DNA of 64,000 nt, taken from the NCBI RefSeq assembly GCF_012489685.1, contig NC_080044.1, positions 58,705,507 through 58,769,506 of the forward strand. The letters are read 5' to 3'. This stretch comes from Lotus japonicus. Taxonomy: Eukaryota; Streptophyta; Magnoliopsida; Fabales; Fabaceae. Below, in pieces: positions 24,281-33,900 of the stretch; position 1 is the stretch's first letter, and the number at the start of each line of letters is the position of its first letter. Below the pieces are notes generated by a model, which saw only the letters and a list, made by a program, of their open reading frames with translations, did no database searches and had not been told where the DNA came from. Both the position numbers and the translations under genes were made by a program.

Positions 24281-24289
24281 CTCCCCTCC
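24281..24289 (-). other. Polypurine tract
   Basis: The sense strand reads GGAGGGGAG followed by TAT, then the 3' LTR starting TGTAAGACC. Its place just before the 3' LTR fits the plus-strand primer of reverse transcription. The preceding T-run forms the 12-mer CTTTTTGGAGGG, which also occurs in many satellite monomers. Confidence 0.88.
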
Positions 24290-24314
24290 AAAAAGAAAGT
24301 TTCGTCCTCGAAAC

Positions 24315-24581
24315 TCAGAGTTCTGAGAAAAGTCCGGAATACAGTTCCTTGATCTGGTCTTCCAATTCCCCTGTAGCATTGCCCGTGTCATTGTTCCTCA
24401 TAACCTTTACTTAAGCAAGTTGTTTTCCCCTTAACTGTTTCACTCTTCTATCCCCACTGCTAACTGTCGGTGTCTCAAAAAACAAACCATCATTCAACTT
24501 CATGTCGTCTGGCTCGATCACTTGCGTCGGATCTCTTCTTGAAATGATACCGGTTGGCATTCCGTGAAGTCGCACAATCTT
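24315..24581 (-). pseudogene. Integrase/chromodomain remnant of chromovirus pol (in-frame stop)
   Basis: An 89-codon stretch on the sense strand, ending in TGA at 24317-24315, with one internal TAA about two thirds along. Its first part (KIVRLHGMPTGIISRRDP) resembles the part of the Ty3/gypsy integrase core that runs into an SDRDP-like motif. The next residues (TQVIEPDD, then DRRVKQLRGKQ, VKVMRNN, ELEDQIKELYSGLF) resemble the integrase C-terminus and chromodomain tail of Tekay-type elements. The stretch between these parts, normally a few hundred residues, is missing, with the join at the Asp-Pro pair. The tryptophans expected in the tail are absent. It follows no open frame and lies 26 bp before the polypurine tract. 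Not functional; the identification is by motif reading. Confidence 0.72.
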
Positions 24582-26644
24582 AGCCACTTACTTCTTTACT
24601 TTCGGTCGTCCGAAATTCTTCTTAAACTCAGTGCCTCTCTGTCATCTAAAAATAGATACCCAGCTTGTCCTCGTGATCTTCATCTACAGTCCAAAACTCC
24701 ACTTGTCCGTTCGATAACTCCTAGATGAAATCTTGCGTTGGAATCTAATAGTCCATTAAAACACCTCCAACTTCGTAACTATCTTTACACACACCAAGTA
24801 ATCAAACTTCTACTTAGTCACTATTCGAATTAAAACTCGACTTATGTCCTTATTCCTTGTCCTTCACTAATCTTATCCCCCTTCAACATCAATTTATCAA
24901 CAACTTATAAGATAATCCTCCTCTTAATATCTAACAATCCGTTTTTACCGTCTTCTTCCTCGAAACTTCCCTCACTCAAACCTATTTACACTCACTGAAA
25001 TCCCTAACCCTTCGCACAAATCGAGACTTATCCTCTAGAAGATTACATCATAACTATACCTCAAGGGACTTAACTAGCCATTGACTCTTAAACTCTACGA
25101 AACTCGTCAAAATATAACAACCTCAGATATTCGTCTTAATACTAACACCTTCCTTTTTGTGACTCAATCACCATCTCGTCAATCAACTTCTTAATTTCTC
25201 AATCAAATTCTGACAAACTTCAAGTCCTACACACCTTAGACAGACATTCATAGATTTAAAACCTAAACCTTCACCAAGTTTGGTCCTCTAATGACCTTTA
25301 ATCCTTCAATACTTCTTAAATGAATATCAGTTTCTTAAAAACTATAACTCCTTCACTTACCCAAACGACCTGACCAGTGTCGTCATGCTTTCACATCCAC
25401 AACTTATTATGCTAACATCATTCAAATCATATCACATGGCTCATTATGTCCGCAACCTTATAATCAACATCAATCGATCATCGACCTTAACACTCCACAC
25501 AACCCAGAATTCCTTTACTTCAAGATCACTCTTATATTATACCTCAATGGTCTTAACCCGAAGCTCACCTTCAGGTCTTCAATCTTCTAAGATTCAACTC
25601 CTATTGTCACACCTACAACCATAAGATCTCCTATTCGTACGCGATTCTCGACTCTCAAGATTCAACCTTAACCCTAAGATTTCAATCCAACTTAGTAAAT
25701 CTCACTTAGTAATCTTAGCATATTTCTTTGGAATCCATATCAACAACCTCAAGTATTCAACTTATGCTAAAACTTTCTTTCTCCAACTTAATCATTAATT
25801 CAACACTTTTCAAGCGAAAATTCATCTCTTAAGACTATAATGTCTCCACATATTAATCCAACGCTTAGCAAAACTTATTCCTCGAACTCGACTATAACAA
25901 TCTAGTTCAGAGTTAATTCTTCTGAATCTCGCTACCATCAAGCTATCATCTAAAACCTGATTACATTCAACTTATTTAGTCTCTAACAATTCCACTCAGT
26001 AATCACATAACCTATGACTTCATAACTTCCGAGAAACTACTTAATACTTTTCCGGCATTAAACCTCTTGACTTAGTCTACCTCTACTTGGAGTAATCACA
26101 CGAACTAACCAATCAATGTCTATACGACACTCATCGAATTCCAAAGATTTAAATCTTAATCTTTCACAATCAAGTGCTTAACACGAACTTTCCTCCCAAA
26201 TCCGACTAATCCTCAATCAATTCAAATTCATCTTACACATCTTTCTATCAAAGTCCATAACCAGCTGTGATTCCGAATATCACCCCCTCAATATTAGGTT
26301 GATCAGGCCTAATACATCGAAGGTGGAAATTTAGAAAAACCCACTGGAACAGTCAATGAGTTCCTATCATTCAGTAGTCACAATTATCCCAACATCCAAT
26401 CCTTAACGGTCCCGCTACGGAACTACGCACCCTCAACATAACACGTATACTACCCATAAGGAATCTCTCTAAGATTCGTTCTCCAGCTACTAGCTTCCTT
26501 ATAATCGCATTGGTGGAAGACTACTTTCTAGACTTAGTGTGTTATTCTAAACCTCGTGTAACTTCTATAGTTAAAACACGAGTAGCAGTCAAATAAATTC
26601 TTAATAGGTGTAATAACTGTAAGGTCAAAGCTCAAACAGTATAA
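24582..26644 (-). other. Internal region without recognisable coding
   Basis: About 2.06 kb between the gag stop and the integrase remnant, where an autonomous element would have protease, reverse transcriptase and RNase H. The + strand is very poor in G and rich in A, T and C, and the sense frames are full of stops. A 79-codon + strand opening at 25385-25624 is antisense and has no recognisable domain. Just after the gag stop (26644 downward) about 45 codons stay open in the gag frame with only a loose likeness to protease; I do not call a gene. Confidence 0.75.
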
Positions 26645-27817
26645 CTAAGTTAGGCGTGTTGCACACGCTACGAGAGTAATGAAGCGTATTATACTGGAAT
26701 GCGAAAGAATGGGTAGAAGGTTACCATCGTTCTTACGCTCTCCTCCGGTTAACCCATCAGCTCCCTCACCGTCCATGATATAAACCCTTCCTCTAGCAGC
26801 AGGGCGCTTTACCCTTGCAGTGTTAACGGATGGCTCCCTCTTGGGCGCCTTACAGTCCACGGCTAGATGCCCCACTCGGTTGCAATTAAAGCATCTTGGT
26901 CCAGTCGCTGAACACTTGTCAGCAAAATGTCCAGTCTTCCCACACCTGAAACATGTCACACCCTTGTTGTCGGTTTGATTCCCTGCACCTCCAGTAGCAA
27001 TGGTCATCGGTTTGTACTGTCCCGGGGTAAAACCTTCCCCTATAGGACGCTGATAAGGCTTCTTCATCTGAAACTTTCCTTTTCCTTGATAGCTCCGGGA
27101 ACTTGACCTCATTGGTCCCCTAGTTCCAGCCCGATCCATCCTCCTATTCTTCATCAGTTCCACCTCGGTGGCCTTCTCAACCAAAGCTTGAAACCTCATA
27201 ATCCCCAACGGTCTCACTGAGTCCTCAATGTCAGCTCTCAGTCCCCTCACAAAGCGCTTGCACATATAGGGTTCATCAACCTGATCACGGAAAAACCGGA
27301 AGTGCTTGGCCAAAGATTCCAACTTAGCAGCATATTCCGGAATAGTCATGCTCCCTTGACGAAGAGTCAGAAACTGCGACTCACGCTCGTCACGAGCACT
27401 ATCAGGAAAATACTTCTCCAGAAAAGCAGCACGAAAAGAATTCCAGTTCACCTCAACATGGTTTGCCTCCATCATCCCTCTGGTGCCCCTCCACCAGTAC
27501 TCAGCATCGCCCAGTAGTAGATAAGTTGCCAGGCCCACCTTAGCCCCTTCACTAGTCTGTAGTACTTCGAAAATCTTCTCTATCTCTTGGATCCAGAGAT
27601 CCGCCTCGTCCGGGTCAGTCCCGCCCGTGAACTTGGGTGGATTCTGTCTTATGAAATTATTCAATCCCCTGTTCTGGTCCAGAGATGCTTCCCTCTGACG
27701 CAGGTGTAGCTCGCGTGCGTCCTCAGCAGCACGCCTCTGTGCATTGTCATTCGTTTGTACAGTCATCGCTTGGACCAAAGTGGCCACCATCTCAGCAAGT
27801 TGGTTCGCGTTCACCAT
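26645..27817 (-). CDS. gag: Gag polyprotein of Ty3/gypsy retrotransposon, 390 aa
   Basis: Capsid/nucleocapsid protein that would package element RNA in cytoplasmic particles. After a charged N-terminal stretch (about 25-50), the retrotransposon gag domain covers about residues 60-215, with conserved-looking blocks LLGDAEYWWRG (101-111), FLEKYFPDSARDERESQFL (132-150) and MTIPEYAAKLESLAKHF (157-173). A basic linker (223-260) leads to two CCHC zinc knuckles, residues 289-302 (CFRCGKTGHFADKC) and 309-322 (CFNCNRVGHLAVDC), both with C-x2-C-x4-H-x4-C spacing. The start has a favourable context (AACATGG) and lies about 200 nt after the primer-binding site. The frame ends at the point where protease would begin; the last residues (SSIIRFITLVAC) may be a worn protease start with catalytic D and G missing. 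There is no pol fusion. The protein is identical to that at 54332-55504, so the frame is intact. Confidence 0.95.
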   Translation of the reverse strand: MVNANQLAEMVATLVQAMTVQTNDNAQRRAAEDARELHLRQREASLDQNRGLNNFIRQNPPKFTGGTDPDEADLWIQEIEKIFEVLQTSEGAKVGLATYLLLGDAEYWWRGTRGMMEANHVEVNWNSFRAAFLEKYFPDSARDERESQFLTLRQGSMTIPEYAAKLESLAKHFRFFRDQVDEPYMCKRFVRGLRADIEDSVRPLGIMRFQALVEKATEVELMKNRRMDRAGTRGPMRSSSRSYQGKGKFQMKKPYQRPIGEGFTPGQYKPMTIATGGAGNQTDNKGVTCFRCGKTGHFADKCSATGPRCFNCNRVGHLAVDCKAPKREPSVNTARVKRPAARGRVYIMDGEGADGLTGGERKNDGNLLPILSHSSIIRFITLVACATRLT

Positions 27818-28013
27818 GTTCTGTATTCGTTTAGCAAACAGTCAGTACCAATCATAAGATAGTATTATGCATAGCTATACAATATGATTAGGTAGCAACT
27901 TCAATCAATTAAAGCGAAGATCGCTTGGCAGACAATCAATTTTTACTCTTTGCAGAGTCACACAACCTAGCACAGAAGACCTATTCCCCAAAGACTCCCG
28001 AAAGACTCGACAA

Positions 28014-28025
28014 GCTCTGATACCA
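28014..28025 (-). other. Primer-binding site, initiator tRNA-Met type
   Basis: The sense strand reads TGGTATCAGAGC, complementary to the 3' end of plant initiator tRNA-Met, three bases (TTG) after the 5' LTR terminus. It fixes the element's orientation on the - strand. Between it and the gag start (27818-28013) I see only a short untranslated leader. Confidence 0.93.
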
Positions 28026-28028
28026 CAA

Positions 28029-30885
28029 TGTAACACCCCATTTCCAGGTGTCACTTTAATAACCAAAAATAAACTTTACGCGGAAAACAGGTAATTTTTT
28101 TTTTGATTGTTTCCTTTTAATAAAAGCAATAAAGAAATAAAAACAAAGCCCAACAACTAAACTAACCGATAAACAACATATACAAAGGTACAGCCTCTGC
28201 TGCACTATCCCGTCACGCGCACACGCAGTGACTCCAAGGTAACATGCTCGTAGGCGAATATATACAAACCAAAACTGTACGCAAAAGCATCAAATATACC
28301 ACTATCCAAGAGAAAGTCGGCCTCAAAATGGCCTCAACCCAAGACCCCTATAGTCCGACAGACTCTCTGTGATCCTCAGCAAGAGAACCACACAAAAGCC
28401 ATATATCGGGAACCTACCCGGTCCCAAAAGTAAGACGAATCAGAGCTATGACAGTGACAACCAACTCAAAAGACTCTAACCACCCATATCCCACACTACT
28501 ATCATCGACTCTCCCTCGATCAGCCATGAAGTCCGGGTCCTCGTCGAAAGCTTCAGTAATAGACATTTCGCTCCGGGTCTTTCCCGCACAACGAATCATC
28601 ACGAACCGGCTGACAGACGCCTGGCAGCAGGCCGACCGCCCAAACACAAACATACAAACAAAGCCAAGGTGCTAGGGTCAACTTACAGAATACAATAGAT
28701 ATACAATCAACATGCGATAAGGGGGGTATGTTTATATGTTGTATATATACATATAAGTTCTGCATTGTATCAAATCTCTAATACAATTCAATCATCAATA
28801 CCTCAACAAATATAGTTAGAGTGCATGATATGTCAATGCAACGTCAATTAAGAGGGTTCCGGAGGAAATAGGCTGGGCACGATCGAGTCGGTCCTAACAC
28901 TGGCATTGTGTCGACCATAACCCTCGGGTGTCACTTACAACCTTGAAATAGTCGGATCAGTCCTAACCCTGCGGGTCGACTTTTCCCTCCGCTATGCCTG
29001 ACATCAACAGGTCGATCCTAACCACACAGTCGATCATATCCCCCATCGAATGGCCGAGTTACCCGAAGGCATGCTGTACCCGAAGGTATATACTGTACCC
29101 GAAGGTATATAGATATACTGTACCCGAAGGTATATAGATATACTGTACCCGAAGGTATATACTGTACCCGAAGGTATATAGATATACTGTACCCGAAGGT
29201 ATATACTGTACCCGAAGGTATATAGATATACTGTACCCGACGGTATATACTGTACCCGAAGGTATATAGATATACTGTACCCGAAGGTATATACTGTACC
29301 CGAAGGTATATAGATATACTGTACCCGAAGGTATATACTGTACCCGAAGGTATATACTGTACCCGAAGGTATATACTGTACCCGAAGGTATTATACTGTA
29401 CCCGAAGGTATATGTCGATTCGGCGACAAAAGACAATTAATTATGAAAGGAGTGCGATCACCCTTGATGACTTCTTGAGTCATCTGACTCATCAAATCTC
29501 GATGGTCAAAAAAATGCTCCGACCCAAACTCAAAACAACCCAAGAGTTAGTGTCGGTCAATACAACACAACTCCACCAACAAGAATACACGAGGGTCTAG
29601 TGTCGGTCAATACAACACAGCCCAAACAAAACCCAGAGTCTGTGCCGGTCAATACAACACGACTCGAACAACACTACCAGGAGTACTAGAGTACTCGGTG
29701 ACTTTCAATCATCACCATAGCCCACCTTGATGGCTTTCCCAATTCCAAACTCTCCAAACCCACAACATAAGTCGACTTTTCCCCGCCTTTCATAAATATT
29801 TTTCCCCTTCAGTTCTCCTATGCTTAAACGTTAATAAAAATGATTTCAATTCAAATTAGTCAAATTATGAGTTTATTTCTCAAAGTCTAAGTTTCCCAAG
29901 TCTTTATTTTTCGAAAGCTCTATCATTCTAAGTTTCCAAAAAAATCAACCACCCAAAATACATTTCCCGGGGAAAGTCTAGGAATTCCAACGAATCCCAA
30001 CAAATGGCTAAGTCTCAAACCCCACATTCGGACTTGCCTAGGGTTGTTCATCCAACCCGAAATGTCAAAGATCACCAGATCAATGAACCTCCACTCCGAA
30101 GTTGCGTCGAACGCTCAATTCAACACATCATCAATATCATAAGTTATGAAAACAATCATAACAATAAATCATCATCATAAACAACATCAGATAAGCATAA
30201 GTCGAATTTATCGACGCCTATCATGCAATCATAGCTAAATATAGCAAGTTTGCCCTAACCTCGAGCTGTTCCAGCTTCGCAAACAAAGTTCTCCTCAAAC
30301 AATTGCTCTGAGTATTCCAAAGTTCCTTCAACTGAACCTCGGAGGAAAACAAAGCAGAAACCAAACAAAATCGATTAGTTCGATCGCAAAACAATACATA
30401 AACGATAGACAAAGCATTAAAGCTTCAGAATACGACAATCGGGTACGAAAGGACAAGTTTTCGAAAACGAAAAACTCCCCCTAAAGGTAATAACCCACGC
30501 CTCAAAGGAAAAAGGGCTTCGACTCTTTTTCTTCGATCAAATCAATTCACAAGGTAGTTTTAGGGTAAAACTAAGGCAAAGAAACTGTCAGAACAATTTT
30601 CGGACAATCGGGCCGAAATACGACTATCCAGGGGCATTTTGGTCCAAAATAAAGGCTCAAAACTTCAAAGTTATCAGTTCTGAAAACAAATTTGACAGCA
30701 ATGATCCTCATGACATCCGTGACAACAAATCCTAAGGCACGAAGTCAGATTAAGTCTTTTCGACAATAAAGTTTCGAAATGTGAGACAAAAAGGGTTTTG
30801 AAACAGTTTTTCAGATCCTGGACAACTGGATCACAATCAGCGTTTACTGACAGAGGTTTTAGACTCAGGGGAACGTAAGGAACAT
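28029..30885 (-). repeat. 5' LTR of copy 1, truncated by assembly gap (2857 bp)
   Basis: Matches 20437-23327 of the complete LTR but stops in the N run, so about 950 bp holding the sense LTR start and the TATA box are missing. It differs from the two complete LTRs by several one-base indels (for example CCCCATTT for CCCCAATTT, and cctaaggcac for cctaaaggcac), a G for A near 28228, and a minisatellite about 30 bp shorter. The indels grow more frequent towards the gap, as expected of an under-polished contig end. Its 18-bp triple repeat lies at 29551-29660. Confidence 0.92.
29074..29413 (-). repeat. LTR minisatellite, shorter allele
   Basis: Same 19/25-bp units with the C(UUCG)G-type hairpin on the sense strand, but about 30 bp shorter than in the complete LTRs. 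It has a run of short units near the end and one odd spacer (ggtattatactg). Either true slippage variation or a consensus error near a contig end. Confidence 0.85.
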
Positions 30886-30985
30886 NNNNNNNNNNNNNNN
30901 NNNNNNNNNNNNNNNNNNNNNNNNNNNNNNNNNNNNNNNNNNNNNNNNNNNNNNNNNNNNNNNNNNNNNNNNNNNNNNNNNNNNN
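30886..30985. other. Assembly gap, 100 N
   Basis: Exactly 100 N, a customary placeholder for a gap of unknown size. It separates a truncated LTR from satellite in the opposite orientation, so adjacency across it is not proven. Confidence 0.98.
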
Positions 30986-33900
30986 AAAAAGTCGAAACTT
31001 CACAAAAGTTTTTTTCAAAGCTGTAGCTCGTTACGTTAGCTCCGCGAGGCCTCAATCAGACTGAAATTTCGCGACTTGTAGCCTGAGGTGTGATCCTTTC
31101 ATTGCAGAATGTGTCGAGAATTTGATGTTCTTGAGCGGCAGCATCTCACAGCTTCGACAATCACGGGACCTTCCTAAAAGTCGAAACTTCACAAAAGTTC
31201 TCTTCCAAAGTTGTAGCTCGTTAAGTTAGCAACGCGAGGCCTCAATCAGACTGAAATTTCGCGACATGTAGCCTGACGTGTGATCCTTTCATTCCAGACT
31301 GTGTCGAGAATTTGATGTTCTTGAGCGACAGCATCTCACAGCTTCCCGACAATCGCGGGACCTGCAAAAGTCGAAACTTCACAAAGTTCTTTTTCAAAGT
31401 TGTAACTCATTACGTTAGCTCCGCGAGGCCTCAATCAGACTGAAATTTGCGACTTGTAGCCTGAGGTGTGATCCTTTCATTGCAGACTGTGTCGATAATT
31501 TGATTTTTTTTGAGCGGCGGCATCTAACAGCTTCCGACAATCGCGGGACCTCAAAAAAGTCGAAACTTCACAAAAGTTCTTTTTCAAAGCTGTAGCTCGT
31601 TACGTTAGCTCCGCGAGGCCTCAATCAGACTGAAATTTCGCGACTTGTAGCCTGAGGTGTGATCCTTTCATTGCAGACTGTGTCGAGAATTTGATGTTTT
31701 TGAGCGGCAGCATCTCACAGCTTCCGACAATCACGGGACCCTTCCTAAAAGTCGAAACTTCACAAAAGTTCTTTTCCAAAGTTGTAGCTCGTTAAGTTAG
31801 CAACGCGAGGCCTTAATCAGACTGAAATTTCGCGACTTTAGCCTGACGTGTGATCCTTTCATTCCAGACTGTGTCGAGAATTTGATGTTCTTGAGCGACA
31901 GCATCTCACAGCTTCCGACAATCGCGGGACCCCTGCAAAAAGTCGAAACTTCACAAAGTTCTTTTTCAAAGTTGTAGCTCGTTACGTTAGCTCCGCAAGG
32001 CCTCAATCAGACTGAAATTTTGCGACTTGTAGCCTGAGGTGTGATCCTTTCATTGCAGACTGTGTCGATAATTTGATGTTATTGGAGCGGCCGCATCTAA
32101 CAGCTACCGACAATCGCGGGACCCTCCAAAAGTCGAAACTTCACAAAAGTTCTTTTTCAAAGCTGTAGCTCGTTATGTTAGCTCCGCGAGGCCTCAATCA
32201 GACTGAAATTTCGCGACTTGTAGCCTGAGGTGTGATCCTTTCATTGCAGATGTGTCGAGAATTTGATGTTCTTGAGCGCAGCATCTCACGCTTCCGACAA
32301 TCACGGGACTTCCTAAAAGTCGAACTTCACAAAATTCTCTTCCAAAGTTGTAGCTCGTTAAGTTAGCAACGCGGCCTCAATCGACTGAAATTTCGCGACA
32401 TGTAGCCTGACGTGTGATCCTTTCATTCCAGACTGTGTCGAGAATTTGATGTTCTGAGCGAAGCATCTCACAGTTCCGACAATCGCGGGACCCTGCAAAA
32501 AGTCGAAACTTCACCAAAAGTTCTTTTTCAAAGTTGTAACTCATTACGTTAGCTCCGCGAGGCCTCAATCAGACTGAAATTTGCGACTTGTAGCCTGAGG
32601 TGTATCCTTTCATTGCAGACTGTGTCGATAATTTGATTTTATGAGCGGCCGCATCTAACAGCTTCCGACAATCGCGGGACCCTCCAAAAAGTCGAAACTT
32701 CACAAAAGTTCTTTTCAAAGCTGTAGCTCGTTACGTTAGCTCCGCGAGGCCTCAATCAGACTGAAATTTCGCGACTTGTAGCCTGAGGTGTGATCCTTTC
32801 ATTGCAGACTGTGTCGAGAATTGATGTCTTGAGCGGTGGCATCTCACAGCTTCCGACAATCGCGGGACCCTCCAAAAAGTCGAAACTTCACAAAAGTTCT
32901 CTTTCAAGTTGTAGCTCGTTACGTTAGCTCCGCGAGGCCTCAATCAGACTGAATTTCGCGACTTGTAGCCTGAGGTGTGATCCTTTCATTGCAGACTGTG
33001 TCGAGAATTTGATGTTTTTGAGCGGCAGCATCTCACAGCTTCCGACAATCACGGGACCTTCCTAAAAGTCGAAACTTCACAAAAGTTCTTTTCCAAAGTT
33101 GTAGCTCGTTAAGTTAGCAACGCGAGGCCTTAATCAGACTGAAATTTCGCGACCTTTAGCCTGACGTGTGATCCTTTCATTCCAGACTGTGTCGAGAATT
33201 TGATGTTCTTGAGCGACAGCATCTCACAGCTTCCGACAATCGCGGGACCCTGCAAAAAGTCGAAACTTCACAAAAGTTCTTTTTCAAAGTTGTAGCTCGT
33301 TACGTTAGCTCCGCAAGGCCTCAATCAGACTGAAATTTTGCGACTTGTAGCCTGAGGTGTGATCCTTTCATTGCAGACTGTGTCGATAATTTGATGTTAT
33401 TGAGCGGCCGCATCTAACAGCTTCCGACAATCGCGGGACCCCTCCAAAAAGTCGAAACTTCACAAAAGTTCTTTTTCAAAAGCTGTAGCTCGTTACGTTA
33501 GCTCCGCGAGGCCTCAATCAGACTGAAATTTCGCGACTTGTAGCCTGAGGTGTGATCCTTTCATTGCAGACTGTGTCGAGAATTTGATGTTCTTGAGCGG
33601 CAGCATCTCACAGCTTCCGACAATCACGGGACCTTCCTAAAAGTCGAAACTTCACAAAAGTTCTTTTCCAAAGTTGTAGCTCGTTAAGTTAGCAACGCGA
33701 GGCCTCAATCAGACTGAAATTTCGCGACATGTAGCCTGACGTGTGATCCTTTCATTCCAGACTGTGTCAAGAATTTGATGTTCTTGAGCGACAGCATCTC
33801 ACAGCTTCCGACAATCGCGGGACCCTGCAAAAAGTCGAAACTTCACAAAAGTTCTTTTTCAAAGTTGTAACTCATTACGTTAGCTCCGCGAGGCCTCAAT

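Larger units (their letters stand above)
20437..30885 (-). mobile_element. TR-GAG-like chromovirus retrotransposon, copy 1 (5' LTR truncated by gap)
   Basis: Non-autonomous Ty3/gypsy element read on the - strand. In sense order it has a 5' LTR (from the gap at 30885 to 28029), primer-binding site (28025-28014), gag (27817-26645), about 2 kb without reading frames, an integrase/chromodomain remnant (24581-24315), polypurine tract (24289-24281) and a complete 3' LTR (24277-20437). Reverse transcriptase, RNase H and most of integrase are absent, so movement would need enzymes from a related autonomous element. The long LTR, the TGTAAGACCCGG sense terminus, the iMet primer site and the chromodomain tail point to the Tekay/Del chromovirus lineage; that placement is family knowledge, not a computed tree. 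The internal region is 3751 bp. Confidence 0.92.

Noticed and set aside
25385..25624. 79-codon + strand ORF in the internal region (and 53072-53311)
   Set aside because: Antisense, low-complexity composition, no domain; identical copies reflect duplicated element sequence.
27302..27517. 71-codon + strand ORF inside gag (and 54989-55204)
   Set aside because: Shadow of the gag reading frame on the opposite strand.
30674..31055. ORFs running through the 100-N gap
   Set aside because: They exist only because unknown bases are read as open codons.
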